From Lota lota (taxonomy: Eukaryota; Chordata; Actinopteri; Gadiformes; Lotidae): a DNA stretch of 64,000 nucleotides. Of the stretch, positions 11,331-23,221 are shown piece after piece. The stretch is from contig JACYXH010000479.1 in NCBI GenBank assembly GCA_026745465.1, forward strand, positions 1,790,800 through 1,854,799, written 5' to 3'. How positions within the stretch are numbered: the stretch's first letter is position 1; the number at the start of each line of letters is the position of its first letter. The notes under the pieces were generated by a model, which was not told where the DNA came from, made no database searches, and saw nothing but the letters and a program-made list of their open reading frames with translations. The translations under genes and the position numbers were made by a program.

Positions 11331-12104
11331 TTTGTGTGTGTATACGTGTGTGTGTATTAGAGTATGTCCAACTCTGTGTTTGCATGTCAGTGAGATGGGC
11401 CCCTCATGCACTCGCTAACGCCATTAAGCAGCATATTTATTGCTACAACATATAATTTGAATCCACATTTATGGATGGCGGGGGTCATTGATATCTGTTG
11501 AATGTGTTTCATCGACGTGTCCTGTGTGCTTGTGTGTCATGTTTGCTGGCTCCTGTTTTCGCTTTGCCTGACCCCTAAGTGCCTTTGTGCTGTTGGCTGA
11601 GCGCCGCGCGAACGTGTGCACGGAATCAAAGCCAGATTTACTGCTGGCTTTCATCAGCTCTACCGACTGCTATCCCTCAGCAGAGAGCAGGGTGTGATGG
11701 TGTTCCACTGTAGCCTCATACCCCATCATTTACATTTTACTCCACCGTGACAGGACAACAGAGGAAACGCATTTTAGTACACATTTTAGTCATAATTTAT
11801 TAATTTGTGTGTGTGTTACATATTTAGAATACATAATGTAAATGTTCTAGGTAATTCTTGTATAATATAAAAAAGTACATAAAGAATGTAGAAACGTATG
11901 CAGTTTTTCTTAAAGAATATATAAAATATAGTGTTTTTCTATATATATCAATTCCAATTAATTATTTTCTATTTTTCTAATTATTTATCTTTTTGATAAT
12001 TTACTTCCATGTGCCTTTTATGGCTCTCTGTTTGTCCAATAAAAGTCTCAACTAACCTCAACTAGTCGTAACTATTTTTTGCAACCACTCACACATACAA
12101 AACA

Positions 12105-12109
12105 CACAC

Positions 12110-12150
<41 letters not shown>
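12105..12150. repeat. (CA)n microsatellite
   Basis: CA run, pure from about 12112. Confidence 0.9.
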
Positions 12151-12151
<1 letters not shown>

Positions 12152-12538
12152 ATACAAGCATGCATGCATGTATGCACACACACCACACATACCTCAAACC
12201 TAACCCAACCAGGTCCAGGATTGGAGATAAATGTTGGTTTGCGTTTTCTGGGTTGTAAGACTTGGGGCTTTTGGGTATTGTAGTTTCTGTATCTTGGCTG
12301 CCCTGTTTCTTGTTTCTGAGGGGAAGGTACATCTTCTCTCTCTCTGTACAGGAGGGCAGTGCCAGGTAGCAGCTCTGCTTGGCTGGCCAACCACTGCTAG
12401 AACACAAGAGGAGACGAACTCCCATAGGACTGTGTGTGTGTGTCTCTAACACCAGTATGTAGCTACATTATCTTTAATTTCAACAACAGGAAACTTTCTT
12501 TCTAGTACTCACTGATTCTCAATCGATTCTATGGAAGG

Positions 12539-12592
12539 CGGGAGGGAGGGAGGGAGGGAGGGAGGCAGGGGAGGAAGGGAGGGGAGGGAGGG
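12539..12592. repeat. (GGGA)n microsatellite
   Basis: Imperfect GGGA/GGAG repeat; a G-rich strand able to form quadruplexes. Confidence 0.9.
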
Positions 12593-13457
12593 TGTACGTC
12601 TATAGGCTCCAGGTTAACTGGTAAATGTCCTCATGTTCTGATCTCTCTCTGGAGCACGCATGTGGCCCATGTGTCTACAGCTCTGGTCCACCAGGCAGAG
12701 AGGAGGATAGGACGTCCAGGAGCTGGTTGCTGAAGACAGTATGCAGCTGAGAGTGAATAGGCAGAGGGATCAGGTCGGAGGGTATACAGTGCTGTTGTCA
12801 ATAACTCATTGACAATAATGTGACAATAATGTTGTCATCTCATTCAGTCTTTAGAGGGAGAAGAGATTGCACATGAATTCCCCTGAGCATACAGACACAT
12901 CAAGTGTCACTATGTGATGTGTTAACATGGATAATTAATAATCACAGCAAACAGTTGAAATGCAGCGATGTCGTATTGTGATAGCGGTTCACAAACTACC
13001 GCTGAGTTCAGCACTAACTAAACAGGAAATTAAACTACAAACTACAAACTAAAATATGAATATCGAGACTGCTTAGTTCTGACAAAGCCATTTGTGAGAG
13101 CCAACATTTTCATTCAAATGCCCTATTGCATTCTTATAATATTGTAACAAGACAAATTCCCATTCTATTTCTTCATTTACATCTCTTGCACATTTTTGCA
13201 TACTTCTTCACTCAATGTATGTGATGAAAGCTGGAGGAGATTGACTGGAAAGTGGAAGCACGATAGGCCAATGATAGATGAGCACAAGGTGGAAACGCAG
13301 CTCTCTGATTGGCTGTGAGCACTTTATCGTTTTATGTATTTATGATGAAAGGTCCTGGAGGGCGACAGCACATGCAATATATTTCTTGCTAACTGGGCTT
13401 GTTATAGTGCTGCGTGTGCTACTGTGAGGAGCATGTAGGAGCAAATTAACATGATAT

Positions 13458-13572
<115 letters not shown>

Positions 13573-13627
13573 CACATAGATAGACACTCAATCACACACA
13601 CACACAGACACATATATATTTATGTGA

Positions 13628-13644
13628 TATATATATATATAGAA

Positions 13645-13682
<38 letters not shown>

Positions 13683-13692
13683 GCAGACAGAC
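13628..13692. repeat. (TA)n then (GATA)/(GACA)n
   Basis: A short TA run, then GATA repeats changing into about ten GACA units. GATA/GACA (Bkm-type) tetranucleotides are common in fish genomes. Confidence 0.9.
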
Positions 13693-14010
13693 CAGACAGG
13701 CTTGTCTAGAAGGGAGAAGGACATTGCGTTAGGATTGATAGACTCCATATTGTCAGCTAATGATCTCCCTGGGGTGCTGGGATAGGAGACCACGAAACCA
13801 GCCGCCATGACTGTGTCACGCTACCACCATCATCTCTCTCAGCCTCACACACACACACCACCTTTCTCTCCCCGTCTCCTCCTCCAGGTAGTACATCAAT
13901 TCACCTTTGTTTGTACTGTCACCCACACACACTCACCTGTCACTTCAGGGAGGCCTGCATCACCACACAGATCACTCTGATTTGGGGTGAGAGCCACACT
14001 TTGTCCACAT

Positions 14011-14038
14011 CCCCCCCCCCCCCCCCCCCCCCCCCCCC
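14011..14038. repeat. Poly-C run
   Basis: 28 consecutive C. Confidence 0.95.
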
Positions 14039-14613
14039 TCTTCACCAATACCTTCTATCTGTGTGTCAACCATTCTCACTTCTCGGTTCACACTGGACCA
14101 GAAAAACAGAGTGAAGAAGAAGTAGAAGAGAGTGCCATTGTGTGCAGGCGGTGGTTAAAAGTTGGCTGAGAGATGGCAGAGAATAGGAGGGAAGATAGGA
14201 TTATACCCCCGACTGGCAGACATAATAAGAAATAGAAGATCTGTTAAACTGGTTGTCAGCGTTTCTACACGGCGAGACACAATGAAAGCGTTCAGCTGAT
14301 GGAAACGCAGAATCAACTGTCCCGATCTGCCTCCTATTGATGTGTCAAGCTGTCACCTGGGCTACCCGGGACAGGACAAGGTGTAGGGAGGCAGGTGAGG
14401 AAGAAGACACTGAGAAACGTACAACAGAGAGAGAGATAGACGTATTTTGTCACAACCGATAGAATGCTGTGATGTTGACTGTACTGCGGCTTATGGAGGT
14501 TCGTGGAGGAGAGACCACGGAGACAGGGAAATATAGTCTGCCTGTGAGCTTGTCATACTAAGGCAGCGTTTGCCTGCTGGGTGTGGTATCCAAAAGAAAC
14601 AGGGAGTAACATG

Positions 14614-14875
14614 TCTGTGTGTGTGTGTCTATGTATAATATCAAGTTTCCTTGTGTGTGAATGTGAGTGTGTGTGTGTGTGTGTGCGTTTGGGTATGTGT
14701 GTGTGTGAGTGTATATGTGAGTGTGTTAGTACAATTAAAAACGTGCTTGTGTGCATGTGTGTGTGTGTGTATATGTTTATATTATATGAAATTTGCTTGT
14801 GTGCATGTGTGTGAGTGTGTGTATGTGTGCTTGCCTATGTTCATGCCTGCATATGTGTGAGTGTGTGTGTGTGTA
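14614..14875. repeat. Degenerate (TG)n
   Basis: TG-rich tract with two copies of a TTGTGTGCATGTGTGTG segment (about 14748 and 14795). Confidence 0.85.
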
Positions 14876-15669
14876 TGACCATGTGTGGTTGCTGTGCATC
14901 CTCATTGCTGTGTTTGAAGGTATACAACCTGAGATGACCTCCTCCAGCTTTATTCTGGCGTCTATCCAAATGGCAACTTTTGCCTTGTGTTCCGCTTCCC
15001 CTCCGCTACCTCGCAGAAATCAAATAATCTCCCACGTTGACTCCTGACACCTTTGCCATTTTAGGATTTGTTTTTCAAAGGCAGTTCTTCCCTCCTGCTA
15101 GCTTCCAGGGTTTTCTGCACCTTACCCTTTCTTCACCTCTGCGTTCAATCAAATGTTCAGAAGAAGGTCATGCTCAGATGGCTTTATGCCTTGGCTGCTT
15201 TGTGTCAAATGTGGTCTCTGCTGTTTGTCAGGGAGTGTGTAGCGACCCCCAGGAACCAACAGGTTCTTCACACAACACTACTTGTTGAATGCCTTCTCTG
15301 TTTGACTGCACTGCACGATGCAAACGGTGTTGTCTATTCATTGGCTTGTGTTGCTGTGCTGTTGTTTATGTAATGTATCATTGTGCTGCTGTGTTTTTTC
15401 CACCTGACTGTAGAGGATATAGCTCAGGAATGAGAATGAGTGCAAATTAAATTTTAAATTGACTCTTTATCATTTTATGTTTAGTTTTTATTGAGTTCTG
15501 GAACAATTGAGATTTGAGTTTATTATCTGTAATATAATGTGAAACTCATAGTATCCTGCTGAGAACTCTACTATTCTGTATTTTTATAATAAAATAGCTG
15601 AAGTTACTGTTCTGCTTACTTCTAATTCATGCTGTGAGTTAAAACAATGATGAACTAATTTGCGGTCGT

Positions 15670-15830
15670 AAAGTAGACCTCTGTAGAGACAGGGGATTAA
15701 GGAGTAGGCATAGGTTAGTCTTCTTGCTCAAAGAGACCTGCAGGTAGACTGCGGCCATTGGGGACTGACAAATGAACCTTTTAGCTTAGAGTTAAACGCT
15801 CTAGCCACCAACACTCTCCTGCCTTACGTA
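15670..15830 (-). mobile_element. tRNA-derived SINE relic
   Basis: On the minus strand the sequence GTGGCTAGAGCGTTTAACTC resembles a tRNA 5' half (A box), followed about 30 bases later by GGTTCATTTGTC, a degenerate B box (GGTTCGANTCC). Further on, TTTGAGCAAGAAGACTAACC resembles the TTGAGCAAGGCACTTAACC body motif of many teleost SINEs. Such elements are transcribed by RNA polymerase III and copied by a LINE partner. No poly-A tail or target duplication was fixed, so this is an old copy. Confidence 0.65.
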
Positions 15831-15901
15831 TTGCTGTTACCTTTCATACCATGATATTCCTCACAAAGAAAATATCAAACTATGTTGGCCCCAAATATGA
15901 G

Positions 15902-15929
15902 CTGGTATGGATAGAGCTATCCATACCAG
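15902..15929. repeat. 28-bp near-perfect palindrome
   Basis: Arms of 13 bases, CTGGTATGGATAG and CTATCCATACCAG, separated only by AG. All 13 positions pair. It lies just downstream of the SINE relic in otherwise unique DNA. Confidence 0.9.
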
Positions 15930-16487
15930 GTCCACTATCTGGTCTAGAAAACCTTCTATCAACTGAAAAGGAACATTTTGGCGGTTGACTTGACCATGAG
16001 AAAATAAGAAGTAAAGGATGAGTTCAATATTTCAATAAGGTCAATACGGAAGGCATCACCTATCTCTCTTTGTCAATTATTTGTTATTAACAATCTTTTC
16101 GAAAAGGGGGATCAATAGTAAACCTAGCTGTTGTGACAGGCTAATTTTGAGGCTAATTTCTCTGTGAGTAGAAGCAGACCTATCTCCTAACACCGGAGAC
16201 AAAACCCCCTCTCTTCCTAGCGGCTAAGAAGCTAATGATGTTTCTGACTGACTGGTAAACATGCTTTGTCTCATTTAACCACATTTATTGACACCATAAC
16301 CGCCGGGTTTGTTTCTTTTCTTTCTCGTTGTATCACATAAACCGAAGAGTTTAAAGTCACATCCACACACAGCTCTCTCATATAGAGCCTATGTCACTTA
16401 GAAGAACACCTTCTGCATAATGGTTAATGCCTGTGGGCTACAGCGGTACGATGCCCAGCATTAGAGTCTCATAACCTGGCTTTAAAG

Positions 16488-16660
16488 TGTGTTTGAAGGG
16501 TGGCTCGGTGGCTCATACCGCTAGTGTGCTAACCGCTTGCTGGCGACCCACGTTTGATTATGATCTGTGGTCATTCCCACTCTCTTTTAAAAAAACCCTT
16601 TCCTGTCTGTCTACATTATCCTGTCCAAAAAACTCATGTAAATATATGCATAATCTTTTT
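16488..16660 (+). mobile_element. tRNA-derived SINE
   Basis: Starts with GGTGGCTCGGTGGCTCATAC (A-box-like) and has CGTTTGATTATGATC about 33 bases later (weak B box). The tail CCTTTCCTGTCTGTCTAC then ATCCTGTCC resembles the conserved 3' part of cyprinid/teleost SINEs. RNA polymerase III promoter parts are degenerate. Boundaries are approximate. Confidence 0.6.
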
Positions 16661-17014
16661 TATGTTTGAATGAAACTGAAAGAAAAAGGGGAAACAAATA
16701 CTGAAAAAAACAACAACACTTCATTACATTCTCATTTGCAGGCGCAAGCACAAGAGAGATACACATATGGAGAGAGACCCAGGACAAATTACAGTTCATT
16801 TCCTTTCTAGTTAGGGGAGGCAGCGATGTTGTGTTTGTTTGATGAATATAATCCATTGTACTCCTTCCCACTCCTGCTGCCACCCGAACACCACGCTGGG
16901 CCTCAGGTAGGATCTGTGAGGTGGTGGTGGTGATGGTGGTGGGAAGGGAGTACTATTATAACTCCAAGCAGCGAGAGCACCTGAAACACAGGGACTCTCT
17001 GCCTCGTCCCTTTG

Positions 17015-17110
17015 TTCAGATCCTCCCTCTCTCTCTTGCTCTCTCTCTACTTCTCTCTCTGTTTCTCTCCCTCTCTCGCTTCATCTTTGACACAGACCTC
17101 TTTGTCTTTT
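17015..17110. repeat. CT-rich tract
   Basis: Imperfect CTCT repeats. Confidence 0.8.
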
Positions 17111-17327
17111 TGTGTGTAACAACACCAGACTGTGTTCCTTCTTATTTCTAATTTCTCTCTCTAATATGAATTATGGTAATGACTCCAGGGGCTCTCTAGC
17201 CCAGGGGCTCAGCCTACAGAGCCCTTTGTCCTCTGTCAGCCACCATAGCAGACGATGGGCGTCATCACAGCAGAATGCTGCAGCCTTTTACCTGGTTCTG
17301 ATGCTGAATTCACATTCCATCTCTTCC

Positions 17328-17368
<41 letters not shown>
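17328..17368. repeat. (CT)n microsatellite
   Basis: Nearly pure CT run. Confidence 0.9.
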
Positions 17369-17370
<2 letters not shown>

Positions 17371-17529
17371 ACTCCACCGTGGTAGCAGGCCGTGTGTTGC
17401 CCTGCTATTGGGCTTGGTCTGCTTCTTTTTCAGCTTGGTGAGGGAACGGATGGCAACGCTGAACACTCACACCCGCTGGGTGGGATGATGGCTGCCATCG
17501 CTCAAATGTGCAGCGCAAACAACTGACAT

Positions 17530-17715
17530 CTTTGTCTCTCTCTGTCTCTCTCTGTTTCTCTCTCTCTCTCGCACAAACTTTCTCTCTCTAACTCTGTCTC
17601 TGTGGCTCTCTCTCTCTTTCATCCTGCCTCCCTCTCTCTCTTGTGTGTGTGTGTGTGTGTGTTTGTGTGTGTGTGTCTCTCTCTTCCAGTCCTCACTCTC
17701 ACTCTCTCTCTATTC
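17530..17715. repeat. CT-rich tract with a (GT)n insert
   Basis: Imperfect CT repeats interrupted by a GT run at 17641-17677. Confidence 0.85.
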
Positions 17716-18607
17716 TCCTACAGATGACTAAAAATGACTTCCTACTCCTTTGCCCCCCCACCTTCCAACTTCTCCTCCGTCTATATCACCCCATTTGTTT
17801 AATTCTAATTTATTTGAAACAAGATGGTGTTATGTGAAACTGAAGGTCTAGATTGAGAGAAGATGTTCTTAATTTTTTTCCTATTAATACTTTTTTTTAC
17901 CAAGGCTTTGAATTGTAAAATCGGTGTTTAATGGATAGGTAGCACTGGACAAAATTATGTATATTAAGTCATTGCCACCTCCACCTCTATTTTTTTCATT
18001 TGATAGAAATGTGTGTTTATTTGTACAAAATACGGTCCATCCCTTCAATCTGACCCCTCAAGGCATTTCATTTCATTTTCTTCTTATTAGTAATCTTGTG
18101 TGTTGTTGCCTTTTAACATTCTCATTGCTCCTGGAGATTACATAAATATATATTGTTTTAGGTAGCTGTGTTGTTATTCCATTGACGGAGAAGCCCAGTT
18201 CTGGTCATGGATGATCAGGTCTACTTCAGTTTCAACTCTCACACAATGATGAAACTTTATGCTCAGATCTTGGCTCTGGCAAATGGTTCAACAAGCACAA
18301 GTTAATATTGTTATTGTTTGGTACAGGCCTAGAGCGCTTTAAGGCTTCTGTGTCAAAACCCCCCAAAAAGTAGATGACATCAATGAAAGAACTGATGTAA
18401 ACACAGAGAACTATAGATAAAATAACGAATAAACAAAACAAAGACAAAAACCCAGATCCCAGATCCACAGCGCTAGAGTGTGTCTGCCAGAAGAGTGGGA
18501 GGCGTTGTTATGATCAGGTTTTTTTACAATATGTCTCCTTCGTTACACAAATAGAACTGCGAAGGTGTCTCACACGTCTGGGGAGCTCACTCGCTCTAGC
18601 ACACTCT

Positions 18608-18752
<145 letters not shown>

Positions 18753-19003
18753 GGACGAGCAGCAGAGGCTTGTTTGTGTAATTTGCAATGACAGGGGTCA
18801 GAGCCCTGAGGTACGCCCCAGCAAATGGCACAGCATGGACACCGCCCCCCCTCCCAGCCCCAGTGCTGCAAGGTATTTCCAGCAAGCAGAAGTCACCAGG
18901 ACCACCTGACGTTTAGGGAGTCAAATATCGTATACAAATATATGAGGGACCTTTGTCAGCAGGTCATTATCTGCCCACAGTGGTGAGAGTTTAGCTTTGT
19001 GGG

Positions 19004-19148
19004 AGTGTGTGTGGATGATGGCTGGTTTAAGCAGCCTCACCTGGCCCGAGTCAAACTGATTGAAGTCTGGAGCTGGGTGAGGCTGCACACCTGTTGCACA
19101 TTGAGCAATCAGTGTGCACAGGTTAAACCAGCCATCACCGCACACACT
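19004..19148. repeat. Three-way-junction palindrome
   Basis: 145 bases made of three nested inverted repeats. The outer stem pairs 19004-19030 with 19123-19148 (25 pairs, one mismatch and one bulge). Directly inside, GCAGCCTCACC (19031-19041) pairs with GGTGAGGCTGC (19076-19086). Then ACCTGTTGCACA (19089-19100) pairs with TGTGCACAGGT (19112-19122) with one bulged T. Folded, this gives a T-shape with two side arms at the end of a long stem. I recognise no named family. It could be a fold-back element, a transposon or viral terminal-repeat remnant, or a structured RNA gene. Confidence 0.8.
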
Positions 19149-19179
19149 TAGGGAGAGATCTCCTACATGGCAGCATGGA

Positions 19180-19275
19180 GCACCAGCTGGGTGTAGCACC
19201 AGCTGGGTGTAGCACCAGCTGGGTGTAGCACCAGCTGGGTGTAGCACCAGCTGGGTGTAGCACCAGCTGGGTGTA
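19180..19275. repeat. Six perfect copies of a 16-bp repeat
   Basis: GCACCAGCTGGGTGTA repeated six times without a single change. Each unit contains the palindrome CAGCTG (E-box). It begins 31 bases after the three-way palindrome. Two diverged related units with CACCTAGGTGG follow at about 19355 and 19376. The perfect identity suggests recent expansion. Confidence 0.97.
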
Positions 19276-20339
19276 GCATCATACGCAATCTTGGCAATAA
19301 ACCAGTTTAACACCACCAACAACGTCCTTTGTTTGGAGGAGCCCAAGAAAAGTCACCTAGGTGGAGTATGGCAGCCACCTAGGTGGGGTGTAGCTTGGAT
19401 GAGTGCTACAAGCTTCTACATAAATATTTTCAGCATGGATGCAAATAGTCATACACCCAAACACAAAAAGTGACTGATTAACAATAAATTGCATGGATTG
19501 TTGCAGGTTTCTTTGGGGTCATGATGCTCAAAGCTAGTTCAAATGCAACAGATGTCCTTCTGGATTGAAATTTCTCGGAAATTAAGCTGAAATGACCTTG
19601 TCGGTCCCCTCATCATATGACGTAGCGGTCAATGGGTTCTCCCATAAGTCAATATGGACCAATTTGACCAATTGGAGCCACTTATCAAAATTGACTCTGA
19701 ACTCCTCCAGTCTAGAATGGAGTCTGAAGTGCACAAAGAGGCAGATATACTGTAGATCCACGGCACGTGTGTGTCAATACAAACGCCAACGTTCTGATTG
19801 TGGTTGTATCTGGTGGATGTCTGGCAGTTGCAGATCACACACTTGTGTCAAGTCAAGAACTCTAAAACCATGTGTATATTTTGTATTTGATTTAATCTTG
19901 ATTGTATTACTTGTATTGTTATACTTTACAAAGACCCTTCTTAATTGGTTATATTCCAGCACTTGAAAGCCTAATCCTAAACTGCTATTTCTTACATTTC
20001 TGAGGCTGAGCCACTGGAGGGAGATTGGGTCCATCCCCTGCCAGCCTACCTTGACTCAAAGGCAGTGCCGATGCTGCAGTGTACTGGGAACATCTACAAA
20101 GAAGATGCATCCTCTCAGCATCTTTCCTTTCATCTTTCATCTTCTCCTTCTTCCCTCTTTTATCTCCTGCCTTTGTTTTTAGTTTCAGTTTTTTTTTGTT
20201 TAAATTAAACATAAAGCATTCTTCAGCCAATTAAATATAGCTGTTGCTATGTTGTTTTTCCACTTTTTTCAAAATTCTAACAACGCGGCATCTGTATTGA
20301 CTTCCATTGACTTTAACACAGCCTGCTAATCAAGGTTAA

Positions 20340-20779
20340 AGGAGAACCTCAGGATTTTTCAACTTAGATCCTATTTTTTTCTGATCATTTTAGGTCTAAG
20401 AAACTAATGCGGACAAAGAATTTAGTATTGAGCGAGAAAGCTGCAGCCATAACCGTGAAAACGGGCTGCAATGTAATCCTGTTGGGCAATAGCGCCCCGT
20501 CAAAGTATGTCCTCTAAAAGCCCTCCTTGAATGAGACTAAAAAACTGATCGGATCAAGCAAAAGGTAAAGAAAAAGATTGTATCTCTCTCTAGGGATCTT
20601 CTCCATAATGTTAAAATATAAGATGCAAAAACAAGCACTTACATTGCAGCCTGTTTTCGCGGATTAAGGTTGCAGCATTTTTGCTCAATATTGGACCACA
20701 AAAATGTTGCCCGCATTAGTCCCTTAGATCTAAAATGATGGAAAATAGGGTCCAGGTCGAAAAATCCTGAAGTTGTCCT
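20340..20779. mobile_element. TTAA-flanked fold-back MITE
   Basis: 440 bp with imperfect terminal inverted repeats of roughly 140 bases. The left end reads AGGAGAACCTCAGGATTTTT and the right end is the complement of AGGACAACTTCAGGATTTTT. Matching internal segments include ACTAATGCGG and GGCTGCAATGTAA on both arms. It is flanked by TTAA on each side (20336-20339, 20780-20783), the target used by piggyBac-type transposases. It has no coding capacity, so it would be a non-autonomous element. Confidence 0.8.
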
Positions 20780-21602
20780 TTAAGATCGTAATGTTGCATT
20801 TTGGCCCTCAGCTCCTCTTCAGTCTAATTAAATTGATCAGTGCTCATGGCCCTGGGCTGGATGAAGGTGCTGTAATGCTAACCATTAAAGGGGTACTGCA
20901 AAGAACTACCCTTATGAGTGCATTGGTGTCAATTAAATTCAACCAATTCAACTTAATTTCATTTTCATTTTCAAATTATAACTGAATTTATTATTAGATG
21001 AAATATAAAATACTTTCTGTATCGCCGTGACAGAGTTAAGAAGCAGCTGATACACTTGTACGTTTACCCACCTAGTTATGAAAGCAATTGTCTATTCTTG
21101 ACAAGCATATAGGAAATCAAAGATTTCTTTTTTCCTATGAGCTGAATATTTTGGTAATTTTAATCCGCTAGACACCACACCTGGCACAGTGCATTGTGTC
21201 TTTTTTCTTATTAGCAAGACACATACAGCATAATCTGTCTTGGCCTTCTGTAACCTCAGTCTCCAGGGAAACTGAGCCAAACTGCTCTAGTAAGTACAAA
21301 AAGGGAGAGGCGATGATCCGATCTTCCTTGTCTTTCTGGCAGGAGGCGGGCGGAAGCTGACAACATGTGGCTCTGACTGTAAGTCATCCGATGCAGCCGC
21401 CGCTGGTTTGGATTCGGAACGTGCATAAGGTGGATTGGTCTTTAAGGGTGAAACCCGCACACACGTACACGCACACACAAGTGCTAAAAGAGCATCCTAT
21501 TAGCTCTCACAGCAAAACACACACATACACACTAACACAAGAACACACACACACACGCGTACACACGCACACGCACGCACAGACACATGCAAACATGCAG
21601 AA

Positions 21603-21603
<1 letters not shown>

Positions 21604-21694
<91 letters not shown>
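21604..21694. repeat. (CA)n(TA)n compound repeat
   Basis: CA run to about 21635 changing directly into about 60 bases of TA. Confidence 0.95.
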
Positions 21695-21698
<4 letters not shown>

Positions 21699-22185
21699 GC
21701 ACACACAAACAGACAGCGCTCTAGCTCAGTTCCCCTCTGTAGCACCAGCCCTCCCCAGTGTGGGCAGAAGGTCAGGACATGTGGAGATGGCTGTTTCCTT
21801 GGGGCCGCTGTGGGGCTGTGTTGGTGGTCAGAGAGGCATAGCGTTACAGGCCTTGTGTGTCTGGTTGTTGGGCCACTCACAGCACAGCAGCAGCCGCCTG
21901 TCAGCCTGCAGGATCAGGGCACCAGGGAGCACCAGTGGTCCCCTCCCCTGGTATGGGTCAAATAAGAGGAGACATGCACGTACATGCTACAGAACAACGC
22001 TGTCTTTCACTGCTTTTTCTGCTTCCCCCCCTCTGTTCTGTCTTTCTTTCTGGCATTCTTTCTTTCTTTCTTTCTATTTTACTTCTATTTTTGCTTATTG
22101 ATCTGTTTATTTGTCTTTCAATGCTAAAAACACCAACACACTGATACTGCATGTTGTCTCTAACAGTAACAAGCAGATCCAATTT

Positions 22186-22216
<31 letters not shown>

Positions 22217-22245
22217 ACACACACACACACACATACATACACACT

Positions 22246-22298
<53 letters not shown>
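22186..22298. repeat. (CA)n microsatellite
   Basis: CA run with a few CATA interruptions. Confidence 0.95.
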
Positions 22299-22300
<2 letters not shown>

Positions 22301-22984
22301 CAACACGCTCATGGACAGCAGCATATGCAGACCACACATCCTGTGTACTCGCACAAGCACCTGAACCTCTTCTCCTGCGCAGTATGTAAATGTAACAGCT
22401 TGCCTGTACCCTCTGTAGTCTGGGTCCCTGGTCTTCTTCAATGACTCCCCCAGCGTAGTGCTGGACTGCCTGCTGCACCTCATCCTCACCACCTCTCCAA
22501 CACCTCTCCCACCGCCCAGCTGGTAAGTGCCTTTTAGGCCCTCCAAGATGGTTTGTCATGTATTTTTAATGATGGCCATCGGCTCACTTTGTATTTTGCA
22601 TTTACCAAAAAGGCCATACATGAATCCCCTTTTTTAAGCGCTTTTCTCCAACACTGAGCTCTTGAACATCCCTGAAAAATGTTACGTGACCTTCTTTTTT
22701 ATGAACATAACATCCACATTTTCCATATTTTCCAAACATTTCTTTGGTTCCGAACAGCACAGCAGCAATTCTGTTGTTAAAAACAGCAAATGAACAGATG
22801 CAGTTATCACTGTGTGAACATGTGCTCTGTATGCCAATAGAGATGGACAGATAGGATAGTTAGGAATAGGCTCACAGCACTGAGATATATTTATAGATAT
22901 GAGTTATTTAATGAAATGTCATATTTAATTTGATTTAATAACTGTTTTACATACTAATGATGATTATGGCATAAATATCACAGA

Positions 22985-23092
22985 CACATACACACATGCA
23001 TGCACGCACACACACACAATCGCGCACACACACACACACACACTCACACACACACAAACACACAAACACACACACCACACACACAAACACAT
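22985..23092. repeat. Degenerate (CA)n
   Basis: CA-rich tract with AAACAC variants. Confidence 0.85.
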
Positions 23093-23177
23093 TCATTCAC
23101 ATCATTGGTATGCACCTTTGATGTTAATATGGAAATCAGGGTAATTTCACCTGAGCGTCTGGTCATCCCGAACCCCC

Positions 23178-23221
23178 CCACCCACACCACCACCATCACC
23201 ACCACCACCACCACCACCACC
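23178..23221. repeat. (CAC)n trinucleotide
   Basis: CCACCACCAT variants followed by a pure CAC run. Confidence 0.9.

Noticed and set aside
19180..19275. CRISPR-like array
   Set aside because: The units are directly adjacent with no spacers and the context is a vertebrate genome; it is a tandem repeat.
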